64,000 nucleotides of DNA from Phenylobacterium sp. (GTDB lineage: Bacteria > Pseudomonadota > Alphaproteobacteria > Caulobacterales > Caulobacteraceae): NCBI RefSeq assembly GCF_004799515.1, contig NZ_SSMX01000002.1, positions 1 through 64,000 of the forward strand, given 5' to 3'. Both the position numbers and the translations under genes were made by a program. This document shows, one piece after another, positions 1-8,227 of the stretch. Within the stretch, counting starts at the first letter, position 1. Each line of letters opens with the position of its first letter. A model generated the notes under the pieces. It saw only the letters and a list, made by a program, of their open reading frames with translations, searched no databases and was not told where the DNA came from.

Positions 1-442
1 CGGCCTTCTTGGCGATGCCGTGGGCGATGTAGTTGACCGCGTCGTAGCGGGTCATGTCCTGCTCTTGCAGGAAGTAGGCGGCGTGGCTCTCGCGCTCGGA
101 GAAGATCGCCACCAGCACATTGGCGCCGGTGACCTCTTCGCGGCCGGAGGATTGCACGTGGATGACCGCGCGTTGGATCACGCGCTGGAAGCCGGCGGTG
201 GGCTTGGCGTCCTCGCCGTCGTCGACGACGAGCGAGCGCAGTTCGGTGTCCACGTAGTTGGTGAGCGTGGTTCGAAGCGCGCCAAGGTCCACGTCACAGG
301 CGCGCATCACGCCGGCGGCGTCCTCGTCGTCGACGAGGGACAGGAGAAGATGCTCGAGCGTCGCGTATTCATGCTTGCGCTGGTTGGCATAGGCCACTGC
401 GCGATGAAGGGACTCCTCGAGTGGGCGCGAAAATGAAGGCAA
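1..442 (-). CDS. clpA: ClpA, ATP-dependent Clp protease ATP-binding subunit (N-terminal part, runs off window)
   Basis: This is the N-terminal domain of the AAA+ unfoldase that feeds substrates to ClpP. About 147 residues are visible, beginning PSFSRPLEESLHRAV and containing HEYATLEHLLLSLVDD and a second Clp_N repeat (GFQRVIQRAVIHVQSSGREE). The AAA modules lie outside the window. The reading frame supports a TTG start at 440-442, preceded by GAGG and AAGGAC, because no ATG fits the conserved N-terminus. It follows clpS by 6 bases on the same strand, the usual clpS-clpA operon. The domain seen here is the docking site for ClpS. Confidence 0.93.
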   Translation of the reverse strand, partial: MPSFSRPLEESLHRAVAYANQRKHEYATLEHLLLSLVDDEDAAGVMRACDVDLGALRTTLTNYVDTELRSLVVDDGEDAKPTAGFQRVIQRAVIHVQSSGREEVTGANVLVAIFSERESHAAYFLQEQDMTRYDAVNYIAHGIAKKA

Positions 443-448
443 AGGCCT

Positions 449-778
449 CTAGTCCTTTTCCATGGTGCACTGCAGCGGGTGCTGATGCCGCCGCGCCGTA
501 TCAACGACCTGGGCCACTTTTGTTTCCGCCACCTCGTAGGTGAACACCCCACAGACCCCCACGCCGTGTTGATGGACGTGGAGCATTATGCGAGTCGCGT
601 CTTCGCGCGACTTGTTGAAGAACTGCTCAAGCACATAAACGACGAACTCCATTGGCGTGTAGTCGTCATTCAAGATCAGCACCCGATACATCGAGGGCTT
701 TTGCGTCTTGGGCTTGGTTTGGGTGACCACCGCCGACCGAACGCCGGTGTCCTGGTCGCCCATTTTACGCTCGGCCAT
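449..778 (-). CDS. clpS: ClpS, ATP-dependent Clp protease adaptor
   Basis: A 109-residue adaptor that delivers N-degron substrates to ClpAP. The core shows [20 protein letters not shown], then [17 protein letters not shown], the standard ClpS fold with the acidic N-degron pocket (NDDYTPMEF) and the ClpA-contacting face. The N-terminal approximately 35 residues are a polar flexible tail, as in the family. An upstream in-frame methionine would add 36 residues, but AGGAG sits 9 bases before the ATG at 778, which decides the start. It is directly upstream of clpA. Confidence 0.95.
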   Translation of the reverse strand: MAERKMGDQDTGVRSAVVTQTKPKTQKPSMYRVLILNDDYTPMEFVVYVLEQFFNKSREDATRIMLHVHQHGVGVCGVFTYEVAETKVAQVVDTARRHQHPLQCTMEKD

Positions 779-928
779 CCAATCGATCTCCTGGCGACGC
801 GCCGTAATCGCCGCCAGACAATTAGATATGCAAACCCAACCCATTTGGAAGGGTCGAATCGTCACGGGTGCCAGTGAAACCGTCAAGCGGGGGCGGTTTC
901 GGCGCCGCCTGCGATTGTATTTCGCCTG

Positions 929-2200
929 TCAGGAGGTTTTCGGTCCGCGCCTTGCCTGAAAAATGCGCCCCGAGGTCACCGCGTCGGCGCCGAAGCGGGC
1001 GCGGATGGCGTCGAGGGTCTTTTCCCCGGCCAGCGCCCGGCGCTCGTCGCCGGCGAAGAAGTCGTCCTCCACCGCCTCGGCCTCGATCAGTTCGGCCAGA
1101 CCCACGCCGATCAAGCGGAAGGACCGGCCGTCGGCCTCCCGCGCCAGCAGCTCGCGGCCGACGGCGAACAGGGTCTTGGCCGTCTGGGTCGGCACCGGGA
1201 TCGTCCGGCGGCGGGTGTGGATGCGGAAGTCCGGCGTGCGCAGCTTCAGGGTCACCACACGGCCGGCCAGGCCGTCGGCGCGGGCGTGTCGGGCGACCTT
1301 CTCGGCCAGTTGCGCCAGCACGTCCTCCAGGTCGGACAGCGCCGAGAGGTCCTCGTTGAAGGTGGTCTCCGCGCTGATCCCCTTGCGCTCCTCGCTAGGG
1401 TTGACCGCGCGGCTGTCCTGGCCGTGCGACAGGCGCGACAGGCGAAGGCCGTGGCTGCCGAACCGCTCGGCCAGCGCCTTGATGTCGGCGCGGGCCAGGT
1501 CGCCGACGGTGCGGTAGCCGGCCTTCTCCAGGCTCGCCACCATCGCGGGCCCCACGCCCGGCAGGATGCCCACCGGCTTCGGCGCCAGGAAGGCCTGGGC
1601 CTCGTGGCCGATCACCGAGAAGCCGCGCGGCTTGTCGAGGTCGGAGGCGACCTTGGCCAGGAACTTGTTGATCGCCAGGCCGATGGAGACCGTCAGGCCG
1701 GTCTCCGCCTCGATCCGCGCCTGCAGTTTCGCCAGCGTGATGGCCGGCGGCGCGCCGTGCAGCCGCTCGGTGCCCGAGAGGTCCATCCAGGCTTCGTCCA
1801 GCGACAGGTTTTGGACGAGGGGCGTGAGCTCGGCGGCCATGCCCAGGATGCGCTTGCTCTCCGCCCGGTACTTGCTGAAGTCCGGCTTCAGGACCACCGC
1901 CTCGGGGCACAGCTTCAGCGCCTTGAACATCGGCATGGCCGAGCGCACGCCCTTGATACGGGCGATGTAGCAGCAGGTGGTCACCACCCCGCGCTTGCCG
2001 CCGCCGACGATCACCGCCTGGTCGCGCAGCTCCGGCCGGTCGCGCTTCTCGACGCTGGCGTAGAAGGCGTCGCAGTCCATGTGGGCGATGGAGAGGCTTC
2101 CCAGATCCTCGTGCGCCACGATGCGCGGGCTGGCGCAGTCCGGGCAGCGGCGCACCGCCGCTTCGCCGCGCCAGAAGCAGTCGCGGCAGAAGGCCTTCAC
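929..2200 (-). CDS. dinB: DNA polymerase IV (Y-family translesion polymerase)
   Basis: A 423-residue Y-family polymerase for translesion synthesis. The catalytic acids are visible in AHMDCDAFYASVE (D42) and SLDEAWMDLSG (D and E near residue 135). These are followed by the helix-hairpin-helix stretch (KPVGILPGVGPAMVASLEKAG) and a little-finger domain. The N-terminus carries four cysteines (C5, C8, C19, C22) in two CxxC pairs, a possible zinc ribbon absent from E. coli DinB. I have seen this extension in alphaproteobacterial homologues, so it is probably genuine. The start overlaps the stop of the upstream ROK kinase gene by 4 bases (ATGA), implying translational coupling. No canonical C-terminal beta-clamp peptide was recognised. 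Confidence 0.93.
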   Translation of the reverse strand: MKAFCRDCFWRGEAAVRRCPDCASPRIVAHEDLGSLSIAHMDCDAFYASVEKRDRPELRDQAVIVGGGKRGVVTTCCYIARIKGVRSAMPMFKALKLCPEAVVLKPDFSKYRAESKRILGMAAELTPLVQNLSLDEAWMDLSGTERLHGAPPAITLAKLQARIEAETGLTVSIGLAINKFLAKVASDLDKPRGFSVIGHEAQAFLAPKPVGILPGVGPAMVASLEKAGYRTVGDLARADIKALAERFGSHGLRLSRLSHGQDSRAVNPSEERKGISAETTFNEDLSALSDLEDVLAQLAEKVARHARADGLAGRVVTLKLRTPDFRIHTRRRTIPVPTQTAKTLFAVGRELLAREADGRSFRLIGVGLAELIEAEAVEDDFFAGDERRALAGEKTLDAIRARFGADAVTSGRIFQARRGPKTS

Positions 2201-3126
2201 GGCCCGGGCTCCAACGGCCAGAGCCAGGCCGCCCCGCGTACGCCGGAGGAGTCGCCGTGGACCGCCTTCCTGACCGGGGTCATGAAGACGTCGGAGAAGG
2301 TGTAGCCGCCGATCTTTTGCGGGAGCTCGTCATAGAGCCGCGCGACGTTGGACATGCCGCCGCCCAGGACGATGACGTCGGGGTCCAGGATGTCGGCGAT
2401 CACCGCCAGGCCGCGCGCCAGCCGGTCCACGTAGTCGTCCAGCGAGGCCGCGGACCTGGGCTCGCCCGCCAGCGCCGCCTCAACGATGGCCCGGGCGTCC
2501 TCGCCCGCCCCGTCTTCCCGAGACCCGTCTTCTCCAGACCCATGGGCGCGGACGAAGCCCGGGCCGCTGATCCAGTTCTCCAGGCAGTTCAGCCGCCCGC
2601 AGAAGCAGCCTGGCCCCGGCAGCTCGTCGGGGCGCGCCCAGGGCAGGGGTGTGTGGCCCCACTCGCCGGCGATGCCGTTGCCGCCGGCCAGCACCTGGCG
2701 GCCCACGGTGACGCCCGCGCCGCAGCCGGTGCCGACGATCACCCCGAACACCACATGGCTGTCTGCGCCCGCGCCGTCCGTGGCCTCCGACAGGGCGAAG
2801 CAGTTGGCGTCGTTGGCCAGCCGCACCGGGCGGCCCAACACCCGCTCCAGGTCGGCCTGCAGCGGTTTGCCGTTCAGGTGGGTGGTGTTGGCGTTGCGGA
2901 TCAGGCCGCTGGCCGGGGAGGGCGAGCCGGGGATGCCCGCGCCGACGCTGGCGCCGGAAACCCCGGCCTGCCGCTCAGCCTCGGCCACCAAGTCGCGCAC
3001 CGCCTCCAGGCTCGCCTCATAGCTGCCCGGCGAGGGGATGCGCACGCGGGCCTGGAAGCGGCCGTGGGCGTCCAGCGCCGCCGCCTCGATCTTGGTGCCG
3101 CCGAAGTCCACGCCGATCCGGATCAT
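2197..3126 (-). CDS. ROK-family sugar kinase, fructokinase-like
   Basis: A 309-residue ROK kinase that phosphorylates a hexose with ATP. The N-terminal phosphate loop is GVDFGGTKIEAAALD. Residues near 175 hold the ROK zinc motif GCFCGRLNCLE, preceded by GEWGHTPLPW with the metal-ligand histidine. The NTTHLNG and LANDANCFALSEA segments resemble the Mak fructokinase branch, but the substrate is inferred. Start ATG 3126 is chosen because the protein begins at the glycine loop; an upstream in-frame ATG would add 19 unconserved residues. It contains a three-unit 15-base repeat that encodes an extra Gly/Glu/Asp loop. It is coupled to dinB by a 4-base overlap. Confidence 0.88.
   Translation of the reverse strand: MIRIGVDFGGTKIEAAALDAHGRFQARVRIPSPGSYEASLEAVRDLVAEAERQAGVSGASVGAGIPGSPSPASGLIRNANTTHLNGKPLQADLERVLGRPVRLANDANCFALSEATDGAGADSHVVFGVIVGTGCGAGVTVGRQVLAGGNGIAGEWGHTPLPWARPDELPGPGCFCGRLNCLENWISGPGFVRAHGSGEDGSREDGAGEDARAIVEAALAGEPRSAASLDDYVDRLARGLAVIADILDPDVIVLGGGMSNVARLYDELPQKIGGYTFSDVFMTPVRKAVHGDSSGVRGAAWLWPLEPGP
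2496..2540 (-). repeat. Three imperfect 15-bp tandem units inside the ROK kinase gene
   Basis: Units at 2496-2510, 2511-2525 and 2526-2540 all begin CGTC on the plus strand and share most positions. They encode three pentapeptides of the type GSGED, GSRED and GAGED, in a loop just after the zinc motif region. The unit is in frame, so the expansion lengthens the protein without disrupting it. Confidence 0.7.
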
Positions 3127-3254
3127 CCTGGGCTTAATACCTGATTTGTTCCCGCCGCGCGCGGTGCGGGGCGGACCTATCATCCGGCCATCGTCCGCGG
3201 TAGGGAACGGCGGGCTCGGCGAGGGATTGGGCCTCCGAACCCCGGAGACTCTGA

Positions 3255-3548
3255 ATGGCCCGCGTCCGCGCCAACCCCTGGATCGGCATCGGCTTCGACG
3301 CCTGGAGCCTGGCGGCCGAGGCCACCGCCGTCATCGGCCTGCGTACCCTCCTCATCGCCCAGGGCGGCGCCCGGGCGGGCGCCGAGACCGAGCGCATGGT
3401 CAGCGAGAAGGTCGCCGCGGGCCTCTCGCTGCAGGCCATGGCGCTGTCCGGCGCGCTCGGCGCGACGCCGGCGTCGGCGACGGCCCGGACCCTGGCCCAC
3501 TACCGCCGCAAGGTGAAGGCCAACCATCGCCGCCTGACCCGGGCCTGA
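3255..3548 (+). CDS. Small conserved protein of unknown function
   Basis: A 97-residue basic protein (NPWIGIGFDAWSLAAEATAV near the N-terminus, AHYRRKVKANHRRL at the C-terminus). The segment SLAAEATAVIGLRTLLIAQGG followed by ERMVSEKVAAGLSLQAMALSG resembles a short alphaproteobacterial family I know only as hypothetical proteins. It has no signal peptide, and the central region is amphipathic helical rather than clearly membrane-spanning. GGAG 8 bases upstream supports the ATG. It is transcribed divergently from the ROK-dinB pair and lies 54 bases before the M13 peptidase. Function unknown. Confidence 0.75.
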   Translation: MARVRANPWIGIGFDAWSLAAEATAVIGLRTLLIAQGGARAGAETERMVSEKVAAGLSLQAMALSGALGATPASATARTLAHYRRKVKANHRRLTRA

Positions 3549-3602
3549 CCGAGCCCGGCGCCGCCCGTGGACAGCGGCGGCCGAGGCGCTAGGTTGCGGA
3601 CC

Positions 3603-5669
3603 ATGAAAACCCGGACCCTCGCCGCGCTCGGCGCCGCGCTCGCCGTCGCCGTTCCCGCCGCGACCGCCCAAACCCCGCCCGCGTCCCTGGAGAACACCCA
3701 TCCGGCCGGCATCGACACCGCCGGCATGGACACCAAGGTCAAGCCCGGCGACGACTTCTTCGCCTACGCCAACGGCGGCTGGATGGCCCGCACCGAGATC
3801 CCCGCCGACCGCTCCAGTTGGGGCACCGGCGGCGAACTCGTCGAGCTGACCACCACGCGGGTCCAGACCCTGATCCAGACCGCCGCCAAGGCCGCGCCGG
3901 GGACCGAGGCGCGCAAGATCGGCGACTACTATTCCAGCTACCTCGATGAGGCGAAGATCGAGAGCCTGGGCCTCAAGCCCATCGAGCCGACGCTCGCCCG
4001 CATCGCCGCGATCAAGGACAAGATGCATCTGGCCGCCGAACTCGGTCACGAGCTGCGCGCCGACGTGGACGCGCTCAACTCCACCAACTTCGAGACCGAC
4101 CACCTGTTCGGCCTGTGGGTCGAGCAGGACCTGAACGACCCGAGCCGCTACGCGCCCTATCTGCTGCAGGGCGGCCTCGGCATGCCGGACCGCGACTACT
4201 ACCTGTCGGACAATCCGCACATGGCCGCCGACCGGGCCGCCTACAGGGCGCACATCGCCAAGGTCCTGACCCTGGCCAACATCCCCGACGCCGAGGCCAA
4301 GGCCCAGCGGATCTACGACCTGGAGCTGAAGATCGCCAAGGTCCACGCGCCGCGCGCGGAATCCGAGGACGTGCTGAAGGCCAACAACCCCTGGGCGCGG
4401 GCCGACTTCGCCGCGAAGGCGCCGGGCCTCGACTGGGCCGCCTTCTTCGCCGCCGCGGGCCTGACGGCGCGGCCGCAGTTCATCGTCTGGCACCCGAAGG
4501 CCACCACCGGCGAGTCGGCCCTGGTGGCCAGCGAACCGCTGGAGACTTGGAAGGACTACCTGGCCTTCCACCAGCTCGACGACTTCTCCAGCGTCCTGCC
4601 CAAGGCCTTCGCCGACGAGCGGTTCGCCTTTTACGGCCGCACCCTCAGCGGCGTGCCGCAGCAGCTGCCGCGTTGGAAGCGGGCGGTCAACGCCACCAAT
4701 GGCGCGCTGGGCGAGGCGGTGGGCAAGCTCTACGTCGCCCAGTACTTCCCGCCGGAATCCAAGGCCCAGATCGAAGCCATGGTCGCCAAGCTGATCGCGG
4801 CCTTCCGTGTACGGATCGACAAGCTGGACTGGATGGCGCCGGCCACCAAACTCGAGGCCAAGAAGAAGCTCGACACCCTGAAGGTCGGCGTGGGCTATCC
4901 GGACCACTGGATCGACTACAAGAGCCTCCTGATCACGCCCGGCGACGCCTTCGGCAACGCCGAGCGCGCCGAGCTGTTCGAATACCGCCGCAACCTCGCC
5001 AAGTTCGGCAAGCCGGTGGATCGCGGCGAGTGGGCGATGACGCCGCAGACGGTGAACGCGGTGAACCTGCCGGTGCGCAATGCGCTGAACTTCCCCGCGG
5101 CGATCCTCCAGGCGCCGGACTTCAATCCGAAGAACCCGGTCGCCATGAACCTGGGCGCCACAGGGGCAACCATCGGCCACGAGATCAGCCACAGCTTCGA
5201 CGACCAGGGCGCCCAGTTCGACAGCCAGGGGCGCCTGCGCAACTGGTGGACTCCGCAGGACCTGGCGCACTTCCAGGCCTCGGGCCATGCGCTGGCGATG
5301 CAGTTCGGCCAGTACCACCCGTTCCCGGACATCACCCTGAACGGGGAGCAGATGCTCTCCGAAAACATCGCCGACATCGCCGGCCTCAACGCGGCCTACG
5401 ACGCCTACCGCGCGGCCAACGGCGGGAAGGAGGGGCCGAGCCAGCAGGGCTTCACCGGCGATCAGCAGTTCTTCGTCGCCTTCTCGCAGAGCTGGCGCAC
5501 CAAGACCCGCGAGGCCACCGCCCGCCAGCGGGCGGTCACCGACGGCCACGCACCCGCCGAGTTCCGCGCCGACACCGCACGCAACATGGACAGCTGGTAT
5601 TCCGCCTTCGGCGTGAAGCCCGGCGAGAAGCTTTATCTGGCCCCCGCCGACCGCGTACGGATCTGGTGA
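3603..5669 (+). CDS. M13-family (neprilysin-like) zinc metallopeptidase, exported
   Basis: A 688-residue secreted endopeptidase. An N-terminal signal peptide (KTRTLAALGAALAVAVPAATAQ) precedes the mature protein. The zinc site is GHEISHSFDDQG with H526, E527 and H530, and the third ligand lies in ENIADIAGLNAAYDAY (E587). The M13 substrate-binding motif NALNFPAAILQAPDFN is also present. The family normally ends near CxxW; here the end is VRIW with no cysteine, as in many bacterial members. Start 3603 is the first ATG that gives a signal peptide. It is likely periplasmic, degrading peptides. Confidence 0.93.
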   Translation: MKTRTLAALGAALAVAVPAATAQTPPASLENTHPAGIDTAGMDTKVKPGDDFFAYANGGWMARTEIPADRSSWGTGGELVELTTTRVQTLIQTAAKAAPGTEARKIGDYYSSYLDEAKIESLGLKPIEPTLARIAAIKDKMHLAAELGHELRADVDALNSTNFETDHLFGLWVEQDLNDPSRYAPYLLQGGLGMPDRDYYLSDNPHMAADRAAYRAHIAKVLTLANIPDAEAKAQRIYDLELKIAKVHAPRAESEDVLKANNPWARADFAAKAPGLDWAAFFAAAGLTARPQFIVWHPKATTGESALVASEPLETWKDYLAFHQLDDFSSVLPKAFADERFAFYGRTLSGVPQQLPRWKRAVNATNGALGEAVGKLYVAQYFPPESKAQIEAMVAKLIAAFRVRIDKLDWMAPATKLEAKKKLDTLKVGVGYPDHWIDYKSLLITPGDAFGNAERAELFEYRRNLAKFGKPVDRGEWAMTPQTVNAVNLPVRNALNFPAAILQAPDFNPKNPVAMNLGATGATIGHEISHSFDDQGAQFDSQGRLRNWWTPQDLAHFQASGHALAMQFGQYHPFPDITLNGEQMLSENIADIAGLNAAYDAYRAANGGKEGPSQQGFTGDQQFFVAFSQSWRTKTREATARQRAVTDGHAPAEFRADTARNMDSWYSAFGVKPGEKLYLAPADRVRIW

Positions 5670-5702
5670 AGCCCTAGGCGCGCACCGGCCGAGGCCCTGG
5701 CC

Positions 5703-7616
5703 ATGCAATGGTTCAGCTTGATCGCAGCGGCTGCGGTGGCGGCGTCGGGAACCGCCGCCGTTGGGACGGGGCCGCAGATGACGCGCCCCCTGGCGCCGGC
5801 GGCTGCGCCGTTGGATCGTCCCTTTCCGGGCCGCCTGCAGCTGACGGTCGACGCGACGGACACCGATCACAAGGTCTATCGGGTCCACGAGGTCGTGACC
5901 CTGGCGGCCGGTCGGCCGGTCACCCTGTTCTATCCGCAGTGGGAGACGGCGAGCCACGCGCCCACCGGCTCCGTCGCCGCCCTGGCCGGCCTGACCGTGA
6001 CCGCGAACGGTCGGCCGGTGCGCTGGCGCCGCGACCCGGTGAATGTCTTCGCCTTCCATCTCGATCTGCCGCCCGCGGCCCGCCGCTTCGAGGTCGACTT
6101 CCAGTTCCTGGCGCCGACGCGGCCGGGCGCGCTCACCATGACGCCCGACATCGTCACCGTGCCCTGGCAGAGCCTCGTGCTCTATCCCGCCGGCTGGTAC
6201 GTCCGGGACATCCCCGTCGAGGCCCGGGTGCGGCTGCCGGACGGATTCCAGGCGGGAACCTCGCTGGACGTGACCTCGACGGCGGGCGGCCTCACAGCCT
6301 ACGCCCCGGTGTCGCTGGAGACCCTGGTCGACTCGCCGGTCTACGCCGGGCGCTGGTTCAGCCGGGTTGAGCTGGCGCCCCTGGACGGCGCGCCCATGCG
6401 GCTGGACCTGGTCGCCGACGCGCCGGGCGATCTGGCCCTGCCGCCGGACACGCGGTCGCGGCTCGATCGGCTGGCGCATCAGGCGGAGCATGTCTTCGGG
6501 CCGCCGCACTTCTCCCGCTACGACGCCCTCGTTTCGTTGAGCGACGCGCTCCCGGACGACGGCGGGACTGAGCACCTGCGGTCGGCTGAGAACAATTTCG
6601 GCCCGCAGTACCTCACCCATCCCGAGCAGCATCTGCTGCAACACGACCTCTTGGCGCACGAATTGGCGCACAGCTGGAACGGCAAGTTCCGCATCCCCGC
6701 GCGCCTGTGGACCCCCGACTTCAACACGCCGTCGCGGGACGACCTGCTGTGGGTCTATGAAGGACAGACGCAGTATTGGGGGATCGTGCTGGCCGCCCGG
6801 TCGGGCCTGCGCACCCGCAACGAGACCCTCGACCTCCTGGCGGCGGTGGCCGCGAGGGCTGAGGCCCGCGCCAGCCGGCGCTGGAAGCCGCTTTCGGACA
6901 GCGTCAACGACCCGATCTATGACGCGGGCCACGGGACCGCTTGGCCGGACTGGCAGGGCCGCGAGGACTACTACGGCGACGGGGTCCTCCTTTGGCTCGA
7001 CGTGGACACCTTGATCCTCGAGCGGACCGCGGGCCGCCGCAGCCTGGACGACTTCGCGCGCCGCTTCTTCGCGGTCGACGGCCGCAGCGAGGTCGCCCGC
7101 ACCTACGGCCTGGCCGACGTTTGCGCCGCCTTGAACGCGGTCACGCCGCTGGACTGGGCCGCCTTCTTCCGCGAACGGCTGGACGCCCATGACGCGGGCC
7201 GCGCGCTCGACGGCGTTCGCCGGGGCGGCTACCGGCTGGCCTATTCGGCCGCCCCCACCGAAACCTTCCGCCAGGGCGAGCTGGAGGAGGGCGGCCCGGA
7301 CCTCATGACCTCGCTCGGCGTCCAGATGGGCAAGATGGGCGTAGTGCGCCGGCTCGCCTGGGAGGGGCCGGCTTTCAATGCGGGACTTGGGATCGGCGCA
7401 CGTATCACCGCGGTCGACGGGACGGCCTACAGTGACGAGGCCCTGACCGGGGCCCTGCGACGCGACGCCGGCGGCCCGCTGCGGCTGGATTTCGAGCAGG
7501 ACGGGCGCGCGCGCACGGCGAGCGTCATCGGGGCGGGGGCGCCCCGCTACCCGCGCCTGGAGCCCATTCCCGGAGCGGTGGCGCTCGTCGACAAGATCCT
7601 CGATCCCGCGCCCTGA
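5703..7616 (+). CDS. M61-family aminopeptidase-like protein with C-terminal PDZ domain, exported
   Basis: A 637-residue protein with an N-terminal signal (WFSLIAAAAVAASGTAAVG). A beta-rich N-terminal domain leads to the gluzincin zinc motif LAHELAHSWNGKF (H319, E320, H323), with the third ligand at about E353 in WVYEGQTQYWG. The M61 glycyl aminopeptidase family has exactly this spacing and the HSWNGK sequence. The C-terminal approximately 90 residues (from FNAGLGIGARITAVDG) form a PDZ domain, which is standard for the family. It lies 33 bases behind the M13 peptidase gene on the same strand, so the two envelope peptidases may be cotranscribed. Confidence 0.9.
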   Translation: MQWFSLIAAAAVAASGTAAVGTGPQMTRPLAPAAAPLDRPFPGRLQLTVDATDTDHKVYRVHEVVTLAAGRPVTLFYPQWETASHAPTGSVAALAGLTVTANGRPVRWRRDPVNVFAFHLDLPPAARRFEVDFQFLAPTRPGALTMTPDIVTVPWQSLVLYPAGWYVRDIPVEARVRLPDGFQAGTSLDVTSTAGGLTAYAPVSLETLVDSPVYAGRWFSRVELAPLDGAPMRLDLVADAPGDLALPPDTRSRLDRLAHQAEHVFGPPHFSRYDALVSLSDALPDDGGTEHLRSAENNFGPQYLTHPEQHLLQHDLLAHELAHSWNGKFRIPARLWTPDFNTPSRDDLLWVYEGQTQYWGIVLAARSGLRTRNETLDLLAAVAARAEARASRRWKPLSDSVNDPIYDAGHGTAWPDWQGREDYYGDGVLLWLDVDTLILERTAGRRSLDDFARRFFAVDGRSEVARTYGLADVCAALNAVTPLDWAAFFRERLDAHDAGRALDGVRRGGYRLAYSAAPTETFRQGELEEGGPDLMTSLGVQMGKMGVVRRLAWEGPAFNAGLGIGARITAVDGTAYSDEALTGALRRDAGGPLRLDFEQDGRARTASVIGAGAPRYPRLEPIPGAVALVDKILDPAP

Positions 7617-7634
7617 TTCGGCGCCCTATGGGAC

Positions 7635-8105
7635 TCAGGCGGGCAGGGCGACCTTGTCGAGGTTGGCCTTGGGGATGATGGCGCGGAAGGGCTTGGTCTT
7701 GGCCTTGTCCCGGGCCAGGTCCGCCCAGGCCGCGGCGAAGGCGCTGGGCGTACGGAGCTGCGCCGTGTCGGGGGCGAAGCGCACCTGCCGCGCCGCCAGG
7801 GCCTTGGTGAGCGGCGCCCAGAGGTCGAGGTCCTCTTCCGGCGGCTCGGTCTCGGCGGCGGCCAGGCGCTTGGGGATGGCCAGCACAGCGGGGCTTGCGC
7901 TGCGCACCACGACCACGGCGCCGGCCGGGGTTGCGGCGAGGGCCTGCGCCAGGCCCGCCAGCGCGATCCGCCCGGCCTCTGCGCTGCGCTCGCCGCCGGC
8001 TGCGCCCGAGCGCGCGCCGCCCTCGGCCAGCACATAGGCCCAGCCGCCGGCGCGATAGGCGGGCTGGTGAGCGATTTCGACCCAGATACGGATGTTGACG
8101 GACAT
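7635..8105 (-). CDS. RNase H-fold-like protein lacking catalytic acids (uncharacterised)
   Basis: A 156-residue protein beginning VNIRIWVEIAHQPAYRAGGWAYVL. The layout of a first beta strand, a GGWAYVL hairpin, a helix (EAGRIALAGLAQALAAT) and then a VVVRSASPAVLAI strand follows the RNase HI pattern. The positions of the four acidic residues are not kept: the strand-four aspartate position is Ser, and only a Glu sits in strand one. I therefore infer a non-catalytic relative. It converges on the M61 gene with an 18-base gap. Family assignment is pattern-based and tentative; the open reading frame itself looks real. Confidence 0.6.
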   Translation of the reverse strand: MSVNIRIWVEIAHQPAYRAGGWAYVLAEGGARSGAAGGERSAEAGRIALAGLAQALAATPAGAVVVVRSASPAVLAIPKRLAAAETEPPEEDLDLWAPLTKALAARQVRFAPDTAQLRTPSAFAAAWADLARDKAKTKPFRAIIPKANLDKVALPA

Positions 8106-8227
8106 GGGCGTGCCCTACCACCTGCGCCGCAGTGCGCGATAGTCGCCGGGCTGTTGCAGCCGCGCGCAAGGATGTTGCGTTGGGCCCAGGTGGAGTAGTG
8201 ATGGGCCGATCCTTGGGAGTCGCCGCC

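Noticed and set aside
3180..7190. 1336-codon open frame on the minus strand opposite the M13 and M61 peptidase genes
   Set aside because: It is antisense to two clearly coding genes. Its composition (Arg, Gly, Val, Ala with frequent QR, GVG and RR runs) is that of a GC-rich shadow frame, and it shows no domain motif.
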